A stretch of DNA of 64,000 bases, from contig CAZZKG010000015.1 of NCBI GenBank assembly GCA_964654825.1, positions 7,055 to 71,054 on the forward strand. The letters run 5' to 3'. Below, one piece after another: positions 23,215 through 32,192 of the stretch. Under the pieces are notes generated by a model. That model saw only the letters and a list, made by a program, of their open reading frames with translations. It did no database searches and had not been told where the DNA came from. The translations under genes and the position numbers were made by a program. The first letter of the stretch is position 1; the number at the start of each line of letters is the position of its first letter. This DNA comes from CAZZKG01 sp964654825 (GTDB lineage Bacteria; Gemmatimonadota; CAZMKB01).

Positions 23215-25644
23215 ATGGAAGTGTCCGACAGCGGAGTGTTTGTATCTCTCCTGAAATATCCGGCTGTCAAGATCCTGTTGTTCTTCCTGCCGGGTACGAT
23301 TTCCGGCACGATCCTGGCCCATCACCTGGGAAACGAGGTGGTGTTCGGTGTCTCCGCTGCCACGATTATTACAGGCATAGGGATGGTGTTCGGTTCCCTC
23401 AGGTCCGCACGTTCCAGATCAACGCTGCTGCTCCTGATCCTTTCTGTTGCCTGCTTCACCAACTCGTATCTGTCCTCGTGCACTGTATCACCTGGAGATT
23501 CACCGCCAGGTGTCTACTGTGAGGACAGGCTGTTCCTGATCGGCGAGTGCCTTCAGGTCGTTCCAGGTGAGAGCTCGGAAGGTACCTCGAGGATTCGCTT
23601 ACTGATAAGAGGAGCACTCCATACTGACGAGAACAGGACATCCGCAAATGGGTTTTTAAACAGGAAAGCCTTCCTCACTCTCTCCGGGCCGTTTTTTGAT
23701 TTTCGTGGTCAGACGCTGGCTGTGGTTGCGAGATTTCTGGGATGGAAAAGATATCAGAACAGTTTCTCGGAGGGATCCCCGGTCCCTGTGAGGCCTGGGG
23801 CAATTCCCCGATTCAAAGCGCACGTACGAGATTGTTTCATACTGAGTCCCGCCTCGCCGGGCGGCAGACGACGGTTCTCTCCAGAGGCACTGAAGCGCAA
23901 GTGCTCCGACAATCTCGGACGGTGGCTCGATCCGGTCCCGTCGTGTTTTCTCCGTGCGGTGCTCCTCGGCGAGCGGGAGTCGCTCCCCTACGAGAAGAAG
24001 GATGTTTTGAGAAGAGCCGGGACCTATCACATCCTCGCGATCTCCGGGGTGCATATCGGCCTCCTCGCCATGATACTGCTTGCGGTCACCGGAGCCGTCG
24101 GTGTTCCCAGAAAACATTCGATACGGATCTGTGTTCTGCTGCTCTTCGGCTATATCGTTCTCATCGGAGGCAGCACCTCATCGATAAGAGCATTCATCAT
24201 GGTCACCATCTTTCTCTCGGCTTTGCTGCACCAGAGATATCGCTCATCCGTCAACTCCCTTGCCGTCGCTGCGGTCGTTATACTCTCTCTGTATCCGGCC
24301 GAGATGACCGGGCCGGGATTCCTCCTTTCATTCACCGCGGTGACCGGAATCCTGATATCGACCTCGAGGGGGAGGGATACCAACTCGGTCCCGGGTGGAC
24401 GATTGGCCGATCTGCAGAGAAGTATCATGAAGGGGATACGGATCTCTCTGAGCGCATTTCTGGCCCAGATGCCGGTGATGGTATTCTTCTTCGGCACACT
24501 CTACCCGGTTTCAGTGGTCTCTAACCTGGTCATCCTCCCGCTTTTCGGATTGTCCCTTGCCCTGGGGCTCTCATTCCTCCTCCTCTCGTTTGTGAGTGCG
24601 AACAGCGCGATCCTTCTCGCGCCGGTTGTCGAGGGTTCCGTGAGTTTACTGTTCCGGGCAGCTGAGCTGTTCGGCAGAACTCCCCCGGTGAACGTACCGG
24701 CTGATCAGATGTCGATTGTTGTGACAGTCGCTCTGACAGGCCTCCTCCTCCTTTCAGCTCTGACGGGGAGGCAGAGGGCACTTTACTCCATCTGTTTTCT
24801 GGTGATGCTCCAGCTACTGCTGAGAATCCCGTTTCTTTCGATAGGGGTCCACCGGGATGGAGTACGTATTGCTTTTCTCGACGTGGGTGAGGGTGACTGC
24901 TGCGTGATCGAATCAGGTCGGAACAGAGTGGTCATTGTGGATACGGGTGATACCGGATATGAGACTGTCGAGAGCCAGATCAGTGAGTACCTTGCCGCCC
25001 GGGGTGTTCGAAAAGTCGATCTCCTGATTCTCACACATCCTCATGATGATCATTTCGGGGATGCCGAGGAGATCCTGAAGAGATACACGGTCTCTCACAT
25101 CATCGGGATCGAGCCGCAGTGGGAGTCCGCATCCTACGCCGGACTCCTCCGCATCATCCGGCAGCGCCGAATTCCATACTTTCCGGCACTACGCGGGGAC
25201 ACCGTCAGGTTTGAGTCCTCCTGCTTCGCTTTCCTCGGACCGGGACGATCGCCGCTTGAGGAGTGCCTGCCCTCGGAGAACGATCACTCTCTTGTGATGA
25301 AGCTCACTCTTTGTGGATTGTCCATCCTGTTTTCCGGTGATGCGGAATCATGCGCCGAAGGTGATATGGTAGAGCGCTATGGCCGTCTTCTGGAGAGCGA
25401 TGTGTTGAAAACAGGCCATCACGGCTCGAGGACTTCGACCACGGAGGCGTTTCTCGAAGAGGTGAATCCTGAGCTTGCAGTCATTTCGTGTGACCGGGCA
25501 GGCAAGTTTGACCATCCGTCCCCGGAAATCGTGGACCGGTTCGGCGAGAGGGGGATTACGGTTTATCGGACCGACATCCACGGTGGTATTTTGCTGGAAT
25601 ATGAACAGGGAGGTGAAATACGTATCACGACCTCTTATCAATGA
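23215..25644 (+). CDS. comEC: ComEC/Rec2-family DNA uptake channel protein
   Basis: The protein has 809 residues. Order of domains: N-terminal membrane helices and a DUF4131-like soluble part (residues about 1-190); the competence domain of many helices, starting with the diagnostic YHILAISGVHIGLLA (near residue 275-290); and a C-terminal metallo-beta-lactamase domain (residues about 540-805) with LTHPHDDHFGD and a later KTGHHGSRTSTTE. ComEC carries single-stranded DNA across the inner membrane in natural transformation. The ATG at 23215 has GAGGGTG upstream; a TTG at 23191 is an alternative. No other competence genes are adjacent, so natural competence is only suggested. Confidence 0.92.
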   Translation: MEVSDSGVFVSLLKYPAVKILLFFLPGTISGTILAHHLGNEVVFGVSAATIITGIGMVFGSLRSARSRSTLLLLILSVACFTNSYLSSCTVSPGDSPPGVYCEDRLFLIGECLQVVPGESSEGTSRIRLLIRGALHTDENRTSANGFLNRKAFLTLSGPFFDFRGQTLAVVARFLGWKRYQNSFSEGSPVPVRPGAIPRFKAHVRDCFILSPASPGGRRRFSPEALKRKCSDNLGRWLDPVPSCFLRAVLLGERESLPYEKKDVLRRAGTYHILAISGVHIGLLAMILLAVTGAVGVPRKHSIRICVLLLFGYIVLIGGSTSSIRAFIMVTIFLSALLHQRYRSSVNSLAVAAVVILSLYPAEMTGPGFLLSFTAVTGILISTSRGRDTNSVPGGRLADLQRSIMKGIRISLSAFLAQMPVMVFFFGTLYPVSVVSNLVILPLFGLSLALGLSFLLLSFVSANSAILLAPVVEGSVSLLFRAAELFGRTPPVNVPADQMSIVVTVALTGLLLLSALTGRQRALYSICFLVMLQLLLRIPFLSIGVHRDGVRIAFLDVGEGDCCVIESGRNRVVIVDTGDTGYETVESQISEYLAARGVRKVDLLILTHPHDDHFGDAEEILKRYTVSHIIGIEPQWESASYAGLLRIIRQRRIPYFPALRGDTVRFESSCFAFLGPGRSPLEECLPSENDHSLVMKLTLCGLSILFSGDAESCAEGDMVERYGRLLESDVLKTGHHGSRTSTTEAFLEEVNPELAVISCDRAGKFDHPSPEIVDRFGERGITVYRTDIHGGILLEYEQGGEIRITTSYQ

Positions 25645-25672
25645 TAGAAAGCTTCTCATCTGAATCTGTATA

Positions 25673-25701
25673 TTGACAGCTGACTCCCCTGACATTAAAA
25701 T
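25673..25701 (+). promoter_or_regulatory. Promoter of the moxR-bat operon
   Basis: Perfect TTGACA (25673-25678) and TAAAAT (25696-25701), 17-bp spacer. It leaves a leader of about 80 nt before moxR. No other promoter of similar quality is seen until the operon ends near 38561. Confidence 0.8.
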
Positions 25702-25786
25702 TCCACAGTTATTCAAATCTCCGGAACAAAATGAGTTCGGAAGTTTATAATCTTCAAAAATCCGACTTCTCAGGGGATATTGATTC

Positions 25787-26776
25787 ATGGACACGACAAT
25801 TAAAGAAATACAGGAAAAAATTTATGCCGATAGTGCGTTCGTCGAGCAGATTTTTTCTCAGATGGAACAGGTGATCGTCGGGCAGCGGGTTCTCATCGAG
25901 AGGCTCGTTATGGGGCTTCTGTGCGGAGGACATATCCTCCTCGAAGGAGTGCCGGGTCTTGCGAAGACGCTCTCTGTGAGTACTCTTGCAGACTCCATCG
26001 ACACTGATTTCAGAAGGATCCAGTTCACTCCCGACCTCCTGCCGGCGGACCTCATCGGAACCATGATCTACGATCAGAAATCCGGGGATTTCAAACCGAA
26101 AAAAGGCCCGGTTTTCACGAATCTCCTCCTCGCGGATGAGATCAACCGGGCTCCGGCGAAAGTACAGAGTGCCCTCCTCGAAGCCATGCAGGAAAAGCAG
26201 GTAACCATCGGGGGCAAGAGCTATCTCCTCGATGAACCGTTCATCGTTCTGGCGACTCAGAACCCCATCGAGCAGGAAGGGACCTATCCTCTTCCTGAAG
26301 CTCAGGTCGACCGGTTCATGTTCAAAGTGATCATCGACTACCCCGACAGGCAGGAGGAGAAGCAGATCCTTGACAGAATGGCGGGGATAGCCCCGAAACG
26401 TGTTGCGAGTGTCGTCAAACCTTCGGATATCCTGCTTGCTCGAGAGAGTCTGAACCGGGTCTACCTGGATGAAAAGATCAAGGATTACATCATCGATATC
26501 GTATTCGCGACGAGAGATCCCGCTTCCCACGGGATCGATGATATTGTGCCTTTTATTAGGTTCGGTGCCTCTCCACGGGCGACGATTTTTCTCACCCAGG
26601 CTTCGCGGGCGCACGCGTTTCTCAACAGGAGAGGATATGTTACACCGGAAGACGTCAAGAGTACCGGGAAAGACATCCTGAGACACCGTATCATAGTCAC
26701 ATACGAAGCCGAGGCGGAGGAGGTCACAACGGATGAGATCATACAAAAAATTTTCAACGAGGTCGAGGTCCCCTAG
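25787..26776 (+). CDS. moxR: MoxR-family AAA+ ATPase
   Basis: The protein has 329 residues. Walker A is GVPGLAKT (about residues 57-64), followed by FTPDLLPADLIG, Walker B LLADEINRAPAKVQSALLEAMQE, sensor 1 ATQNPIEQEGTYPLPEAQVDRF and a C-terminal lid domain. MoxR ATPases act with VWA-domain proteins as chaperones in assembly or activation of envelope and metal enzymes. The next gene (DUF58) and the distal batA/batB genes encode such VWA partners. GGGGA lies 9 bp before the ATG. It is the first gene of a 13-gene operon. Confidence 0.93.
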   Translation: MDTTIKEIQEKIYADSAFVEQIFSQMEQVIVGQRVLIERLVMGLLCGGHILLEGVPGLAKTLSVSTLADSIDTDFRRIQFTPDLLPADLIGTMIYDQKSGDFKPKKGPVFTNLLLADEINRAPAKVQSALLEAMQEKQVTIGGKSYLLDEPFIVLATQNPIEQEGTYPLPEAQVDRFMFKVIIDYPDRQEEKQILDRMAGIAPKRVASVVKPSDILLARESLNRVYLDEKIKDYIIDIVFATRDPASHGIDDIVPFIRFGASPRATIFLTQASRAHAFLNRRGYVTPEDVKSTGKDILRHRIIVTYEAEAEEVTTDEIIQKIFNEVEVP

Positions 26777-27655
26777 TTGTTACAGACCGAACTGTTCAAA
26801 AAGATAAAAGGTATCGAGATACGAACCAAGCTCCTCGTCGAGAGTTTTCTTTCCGGCCAGTATCACAGTGTCTTCAAAGGGCAGGGGATGGAGTTTCTCG
26901 ATGTGCGGGAATACTCCGCCGGGGATGATATTCGAACGATCGACTGGAATGTCACCGCCAGGATGGGATTTCCGTACGTCAAGGTCTATCGCGAGGAGAG
27001 GGAACTCGCCGTCGTATTCGTAGTCGATGGCAGCAGGTCGGGTCTCTTCGGGGGACCGGGCAGTCTAAAGCGGGATCTTGAAGTCGAGATCTGTGCCCTC
27101 CTCGCTTTCTCAGCCATCAACAACAACGATCGTATAGGCCTCGTCATTTTCACGGAAGAAATAGAGAAGTTCATTCCCCTCAAAAAAGGGAGACGACATG
27201 TCCTGAGGACGATTCGGGAAATCCTCACGTTTTCTCCTTCACTCGAGGGCACCGACATTAAAAAATCCTGTGATTTTCTCCTCAAGGTTTTGACGAGGAA
27301 ATCGATCGTGTTTATTATCTCCGATTTCATCGACTCGGGATTCGAGATGTCTCTTAGGACCCTCGCCAAGAAACATGACGTAATCACGATTCAGGTCAGA
27401 GACCGGAGGGAAATGGAAATCCCTGATATGGGGCTGGTAGAGATCGAAGACTATGAAAACGGGGATCGCCTCCTCGTAGACCTGGGATCTCCAGAAGTGA
27501 GACGCCGTTTCAGCGAAGGGGCCAGGAAAAGGTTTCTCGACATGGACGAAATGTTCAAAAAGAACGGTATTGACTGTATCACTGCCTGGACCGACAGGCC
27601 CTACATCAAGGATATTATTACATTCTTCAGGGTGAGAGAAGCACGGTTTCACTGA
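26777..27655 (+). CDS. DUF58 domain protein (VWA-like MoxR partner)
   Basis: The protein has 292 residues. It starts at a TTG immediately after the moxR stop, with GAGGT upstream. It contains the DUF58 core: LLVESFLSGQYHSVFKGQG, then FLDVREYSAGDDIRTIDWNVTARMG, and a VWA-like half with VVFVVDGSRSG in which the MIDAS DxSxS is altered (DGSRS). It is soluble and probably membrane-associated through partners. DUF58 proteins almost always follow moxR. The end of the gene carries an 18-bp tandem duplication that lies over its stop codon. Confidence 0.9.
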   Translation: MLQTELFKKIKGIEIRTKLLVESFLSGQYHSVFKGQGMEFLDVREYSAGDDIRTIDWNVTARMGFPYVKVYREERELAVVFVVDGSRSGLFGGPGSLKRDLEVEICALLAFSAINNNDRIGLVIFTEEIEKFIPLKKGRRHVLRTIREILTFSPSLEGTDIKKSCDFLLKVLTRKSIVFIISDFIDSGFEMSLRTLAKKHDVITIQVRDRREMEIPDMGLVEIEDYENGDRLLVDLGSPEVRRRFSEGARKRFLDMDEMFKKNGIDCITAWTDRPYIKDIITFFRVREARFH

Positions 27656-27680
27656 GTTGTAAGGTTTCACTGAGCTGTAA
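27645..27680 (+). repeat. 18-bp tandem duplication across the DUF58 stop codon
   Basis: Copies at 27645-27662 and 27663-27680 (GGTTTCACTGAGTTGTAA and GGTTTCACTGAGCTGTAA) differ at one base. The first copy holds the DUF58 stop (TGA). The second lies directly before the AAGGAGG of the ABC ATPase gene, so the duplication spaces the two genes. Confidence 0.9.
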
Positions 27681-27691
27681 GGAGGTGCCGA

Positions 27692-28642
27692 TTGATCGAA
27701 GTAAGAGATCTGACAAAATTCTACGGTAAAAAGAAGGCAATCGATGCGGTAAGCTTCGATGTCGAAAAAGGCGAGATCCTCGGATTCCTCGGACCCAACG
27801 CTGCAGGCAAGACAACCACAATGCGCATCATCACCTGCTTCATGCCGGCCTCGAGCGGTACGGTAAAGGTCGGAGGATTCGACATCTTCGAGGATTCGAT
27901 GGAGGTGAGAAAGAGAATCGGATATCTTCCGGAGCATCCGCCCCTCTATCTCGACATGGAAGTAAAAGGATACCTTGATTTTGTTGCGACGATCAAGGGT
28001 GTTGAAAAAAAGCAAAGGAATAACAAAACCGATCTTGCTGTCGAAAAATGCGGTCTTGGAGAAGTTCGGAAAACCCGGATCGGTAATCTGTCAAAAGGTT
28101 TCAGGCAGAGGGTGGGACTCGCGCAGGCTCTCATTCATGACCCCGAGATCCTCATTCTCGACGAACCGACCATCGGGCTTGATCCCAAGCAGATCATAGA
28201 AGTCCGGGAACTCATCAAGGGCTTCGCCGGTGATCACACGGTGATTCTGAGTACCCACATACTTCCCGAGGTCAGCATGACCTGCGACCGTGTTGTCATC
28301 ATCAACAGAGGAAAAAAGATCGCCATGGGCTCACCTGAAGACCTGACAACACAGCTCCAGGGAACCGCAAAACTGCGCGTTGTCATCGAGGGGGACTGGG
28401 AGAAGGTGAAGGGAAAACTCCTCTCCATTAAAGGAGTAGCGGGCGTATCGCTCGAGCGGGCTGTCCCGGACGGTACCTTCGAAATCTCAGTTGAAAGCCG
28501 GAAGGGTGTAGATGTGCGAAAAAGTGTCGCGCGCTCTATAATCGAGAACGGCTGGGAACTTATCGAACTTGCCTCCATTGGAATGAGTCTGGAGGATATT
28601 TTCCTTCAGCTTACGACCAATGAAGAGGAGGTGATACAGTGA
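27692..28642 (+). CDS. ABC transporter ATP-binding protein (GldA-like)
   Basis: The protein has 316 residues. It starts at a TTG with an ideal AAGGAGGTG. Walker A is GPNAAGKTTTMR, the ABC signature is LSKGFRQRVGLAQAL (LSKGF variant of LSGGQ), Walker B is ILILDEPTIGLDP, and the H-loop is STHIL. The sequence between resembles GldA/CcmA-type ATPases, including the C-terminal DUF4162-like part (residues about 215-310). With the next permease and the GldG-like protein it forms an ABC module like GldAFG of Bacteroidetes, whose substrate is unknown. The stop overlaps the permease start by 4 bp. Confidence 0.92.
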   Translation: MIEVRDLTKFYGKKKAIDAVSFDVEKGEILGFLGPNAAGKTTTMRIITCFMPASSGTVKVGGFDIFEDSMEVRKRIGYLPEHPPLYLDMEVKGYLDFVATIKGVEKKQRNNKTDLAVEKCGLGEVRKTRIGNLSKGFRQRVGLAQALIHDPEILILDEPTIGLDPKQIIEVRELIKGFAGDHTVILSTHILPEVSMTCDRVVIINRGKKIAMGSPEDLTTQLQGTAKLRVVIEGDWEKVKGKLLSIKGVAGVSLERAVPDGTFEISVESRKGVDVRKSVARSIIENGWELIELASIGMSLEDIFLQLTTNEEEVIQ

Positions 28643-29421
28643 GGAACATCTGCGCTATTTACCGGAAAGAGATGAGATCCTACTTCATCTCGCCGATCGC
28701 CTACGTCATCATCGCTTTCTTCATCGCCATCACAGGTTACTTCTTCTACGGGCTCCTGGTGCAGTTTCTCGAATTTTCGATGAGATCGATGCTTCAGGCC
28801 CAGTATTACAAGATGGCGCCGCCGAAAGTGAACCTCAACGAAATGGTGATCCGGCCGATTTTCCTGAACATCAGTATTATCGTTCTCTTCTTCCTCCCTG
28901 CGATAACCATGAGGTTGTTCTCGGAAGAGAAAAAAAGCGGGACGATAGAACTTCTCCTGACATCGCCCGTGACCCAGTTCCAGACAATACTCGGCAAGTT
29001 CCTGGCCGGTTTGAGTCTGTATGCGAGTATGATCCTGTTCACGGTGCCTTTCCTGGTGATCCTCTTCATCTATGGAAATCCGGAGATCGGACCCGTCCTG
29101 ACCGGTTATCTCGGCCTGCTCCTCTTCGGCGGAAGTTTCGTGGCGATCGGGTTGCTTATTTCCTCACTCACCGAAAATCAGATCGTCTCCGCCATCGCCA
29201 CATTCGGGGTATTGCTGATGCTGTGGGTGATCGACTGGATGGCGGCTTACACGGGACCCACACTCGGCGCTTTTTTCAATTACATCTCGGTGATCGATCA
29301 CCTGGAAAATTTCGCCAGGGGAGTCATAGACAGCCAGGACATCATTTTTTATTTGAGCGTCATGGGATTTGGACTGTTCATGACGTACAGTTCTATGGAA
29401 TCCTTGAGATGGAGGGAGTAA
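28639..29421 (+). CDS. ABC transporter permease (GldF/ABC-2 type)
   Basis: The protein has 260 residues and starts at a GTG overlapping the ATPase stop. Six hydrophobic helices are visible. The early YRKEMRSYFISPIAYVIIAFF and the mid FFLPAITMRLFSEEKKSGTIELLLTSPVT stretch are diagnostic of the GldF/NosY ABC-2 permease family. It forms the membrane channel for the ATPase upstream. The next gene begins 1 bp after the stop. Confidence 0.9.
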   Translation: MRNICAIYRKEMRSYFISPIAYVIIAFFIAITGYFFYGLLVQFLEFSMRSMLQAQYYKMAPPKVNLNEMVIRPIFLNISIIVLFFLPAITMRLFSEEKKSGTIELLLTSPVTQFQTILGKFLAGLSLYASMILFTVPFLVILFIYGNPEIGPVLTGYLGLLLFGGSFVAIGLLISSLTENQIVSAIATFGVLLMLWVIDWMAAYTGPTLGAFFNYISVIDHLENFARGVIDSQDIIFYLSVMGFGLFMTYSSMESLRWRE

Positions 29422-29422
29422 C

Positions 29423-30793
29423 GTGAGCAGGGGAAGATACATCAAATATACGGCAAACTCTTTCATAGTTATCGTGGTAGTGCTTGCGATCCTCTTCATC
29501 GTCAATTACATCACAAACAATCACCGAGGGAGGATCGACACGACCGAAATGGCGAGATTCAGTCTTTCTGATCAGACCGTCAAGGTGCTTGTCGGGCTCG
29601 AAAAAGAAGTAAAAGCGTATGCCTTTTTCCAGGGGACCGACCGGCGTCTCGATGACCTGTTCAACAACTATTCCTACAACTCGGACAAATTCAGTTATGA
29701 ATTCGTCGACCCTGACAAGAGACCGGAACTTTCCAAAGCCTTCAACGTCGAGAAGTACGGAACGATCATCATGACCTGTGGTGAAAGGGATGAAGTGGTG
29801 GAGGAGAATTCGGAACAGGGTCTTACAAACTCGATCCTGAAGGTGACGAGAGATCAGCAGAAGTCCCTCTACTTTCTGGAGGGACATGGCGAACGAAATC
29901 TCGATGACATCGAGAGAGAAGGCTACTCTACGGTCAAAAAGGCCATCGAAAACGAAAACTACGTTGTGAAATTTCTTCCACTGGCAAGAACCGATTCAAT
30001 ACCGTCCGACTGTTCACTGCTCGTGATAGCTTCGCCGTCCAGCAGGCTTTTCGACCGGGAGCTCGAGCTTATCGAACAGTACCTTCAGGCTGGCGGGAGC
30101 CTGCTCGCTCTCCTCGATCCACCGCCATCGGAAGGTCTCACCGGCTTTCTCGATGGATGGGGAGTCAAAGTCGGGAACGATCTCGTAATCGATGCCAGTG
30201 GTGTGGGCAGGCTTTTTGGCGCCGGTCCCACGATACCTCTCGTCTCCACTTACGAGACACATCCGATCACCAAAGGATTCAGGGTGATGACCTTCTTCCC
30301 GTATGCCCGGTCCGTCGACAAGAAGGAGACCCTGCCACAGGGCGTGAGGGTGAACAGCCTCTGTAAGACAACCAAAAACAGCTGGGCGGAAACGAATCCG
30401 GAAGGGACAAAATACGAATTTGACGAGGGCGCTGACACTCGTGGTCCTGTATCCATCGCTGCTGTCGCCGTCAAGGACATTACCGCGGGAAAGGGGTCGG
30501 AGGCAGGTGAAGTACCGCCGCCGGCTAAAAAAGCCAGAGTTGTCGTATTCGGTGACGCCGATTTCGCTTCGAATTCATACTTCAGCGCTTCGGGCAACTC
30601 CGACCTTTTTCTCAATACGGTGAACTGGCTGATGGAAGAGGAAGATCTAATATCGATCCGTCCCCGTGAACCGGAGGACAGGCGGCTGACCCTCACTGCC
30701 GGTCAAACCAAAAAAATCTTCTATTTTGTAGTTGTTTTTATGCCGCTCGTCATCATCGGGCTCGGCCTCATCATTTGGAACAGAAAAAAATAG
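29423..30793 (+). CDS. GldG-like ABC auxiliary protein
   Basis: The protein has 456 residues and a GTG start. An N-terminal helix (residues 12-30, SFIVIVVVLAILFIVNYI) and a C-terminal helix (about 430-450) frame a large periplasmic domain. It contains RFSLSDQTVKVLVGL, YEFVDPDKRPELSKAF, YFLEGHGERNLDD and GDADFASNSYF, matching the GldG/ABC_transp_aux (DUF4350-like) proteins found with GldF-type permeases. It is probably the periplasmic module of the transporter. The substrate is unknown, and no gliding machinery genes are in the window. Confidence 0.88.
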   Translation: MSRGRYIKYTANSFIVIVVVLAILFIVNYITNNHRGRIDTTEMARFSLSDQTVKVLVGLEKEVKAYAFFQGTDRRLDDLFNNYSYNSDKFSYEFVDPDKRPELSKAFNVEKYGTIIMTCGERDEVVEENSEQGLTNSILKVTRDQQKSLYFLEGHGERNLDDIEREGYSTVKKAIENENYVVKFLPLARTDSIPSDCSLLVIASPSSRLFDRELELIEQYLQAGGSLLALLDPPPSEGLTGFLDGWGVKVGNDLVIDASGVGRLFGAGPTIPLVSTYETHPITKGFRVMTFFPYARSVDKKETLPQGVRVNSLCKTTKNSWAETNPEGTKYEFDEGADTRGPVSIAAVAVKDITAGKGSEAGEVPPPAKKARVVVFGDADFASNSYFSASGNSDLFLNTVNWLMEEEDLISIRPREPEDRRLTLTAGQTKKIFYFVVVFMPLVIIGLGLIIWNRKK

Positions 30794-30812
30794 CTATGAC
30801 GGGGGAGATCCT

Positions 30813-32192
30813 ATGAAGATAAGGAATACAATTATCCTTTTTGTTCTGGCCGTAGGCCTCTTCCTGTACATGTACCGGTTCGAAATACTAGATGTGAGAC
30901 AGGAAGAGGAAGCCAAGGAACTGGCGAAGAAAGTAATGCAGTTCGAACCCGATTCGGTGAAGACGGTCAGGGTCCGGACGGCTCAAGGAGCAGTTGTCTG
31001 TTCGCGGGAGGGTGAGGAGTGGAAGATAACAGAACCGATAGAGACCAGGGGAGATGAAAACGAGATCAACACACTCCTCACCAACCTGGAAGGGACTAAA
31101 ATCGAGAGAAAACTCGTCGATGAAGCCGACAACCTATCGACATTCGGTCTCGATGAATCCGCATTGTCTATTTATGTTGCGGGAGATTCATTCGTATCGG
31201 ACACGCTCTACATCGGGCACAAAAATCCAACCGGTACGTTTGCTTATGCTAAACGAAGCGGCGGTTCCGAAGTGTTTCTGATTCCGCAGGTGACGATTTC
31301 CCAGGTAGATAAAGATCTGTTCCGTCTCCGGGATAAACTGGTCATGCATGTGGATCGGGAAACAGTCGAAAAATTTACCATAACTACCCGGGAAAAAACC
31401 GTCACCTGTGAGAAGCAGGACGATACGTGGCAAATCCTCGAACCTGTCGAAGACCAGGCGGACCGCGGTTCGGTGAGTCGTGTGCTCTCCTCCGTCTCCA
31501 ATGGGAAAGCGGTAGGTTTCGTGACTGAAGAAGCCGGGGATCTAAGTCAATACGGACTCAATGATCCGGACATTTCCATCGACGTATTCACTGGGGCGGA
31601 GAGAACGAAACACACCCTGCTTGTCGGGGATGTCTCTGAACGAAAATTCTACGCGAAGGACGCTTCCCGGGAACCGATCTTTTTCGTCAACAATGTCTTC
31701 TACGAGGCGATGAACCAGGATGTGAAGAATTTCCGGAACAAGAAGGTACTGGATTTCGATCGGTCACAGGTTACTCTTCTGGAGATCGTCAAACCGGAGG
31801 AGACCATTGTCTGCGAGAAGGATACCACATCCGAATGGTTCGTGTCACTGTCTCCGAATCTGTCGAGAGAGCCAGCAGCGGAGAACAAGATCAATCAGGT
31901 TCTGAGCACCTTGGTCGCCCTGCGGGTCGAGGAGTTCACCGATGATGCACCCAAGAGTTATTCACCCTATGGTCTCGATTCGCCGCGTCTCGAAATTTCC
32001 ATCAAAGGAGAAACGGGAGAACTGGCGAGGATCCTTATCGGTGATCCGACGGAGGAAAACTACTTTGTGCGAACTTCCGACCGGGATCGGGTGTATTCTG
32101 TGAGGGGCAGGAGTGTATCGACCCTAACAGTGGGATACCTGGATTTACTGAGAGAGGAAAAGAAGGATGAAGGAGGGGAAACGACTGAATAG
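30813..32192 (+). CDS. DUF4340 protein with three tandem repeats
   Basis: The protein has 459 residues. An N-terminal anchor helix (residues 5-20) is followed by three homologous modules. Each has a W-x-I/V-x-x-P strand (EEWKITEPIE, DTWQILEPVE, SEWFVSLSPN) and the motif F/Y-G-L-D/N-x-P/S about 80 residues later (near residues 110, 246 and 385). The period is about 137 residues. It matches DUF4340, commonly encoded after GldG-like proteins. A periplasmic role in the ABC module is inferred. GGGGGAG precedes the ATG at 30813 by 5 bp; an extension upstream overlaps the previous gene and is unlikely. Confidence 0.85.
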   Translation: MKIRNTIILFVLAVGLFLYMYRFEILDVRQEEEAKELAKKVMQFEPDSVKTVRVRTAQGAVVCSREGEEWKITEPIETRGDENEINTLLTNLEGTKIERKLVDEADNLSTFGLDESALSIYVAGDSFVSDTLYIGHKNPTGTFAYAKRSGGSEVFLIPQVTISQVDKDLFRLRDKLVMHVDRETVEKFTITTREKTVTCEKQDDTWQILEPVEDQADRGSVSRVLSSVSNGKAVGFVTEEAGDLSQYGLNDPDISIDVFTGAERTKHTLLVGDVSERKFYAKDASREPIFFVNNVFYEAMNQDVKNFRNKKVLDFDRSQVTLLEIVKPEETIVCEKDTTSEWFVSLSPNLSREPAAENKINQVLSTLVALRVEEFTDDAPKSYSPYGLDSPRLEISIKGETGELARILIGDPTEENYFVRTSDRDRVYSVRGRSVSTLTVGYLDLLREEKKDEGGETTE

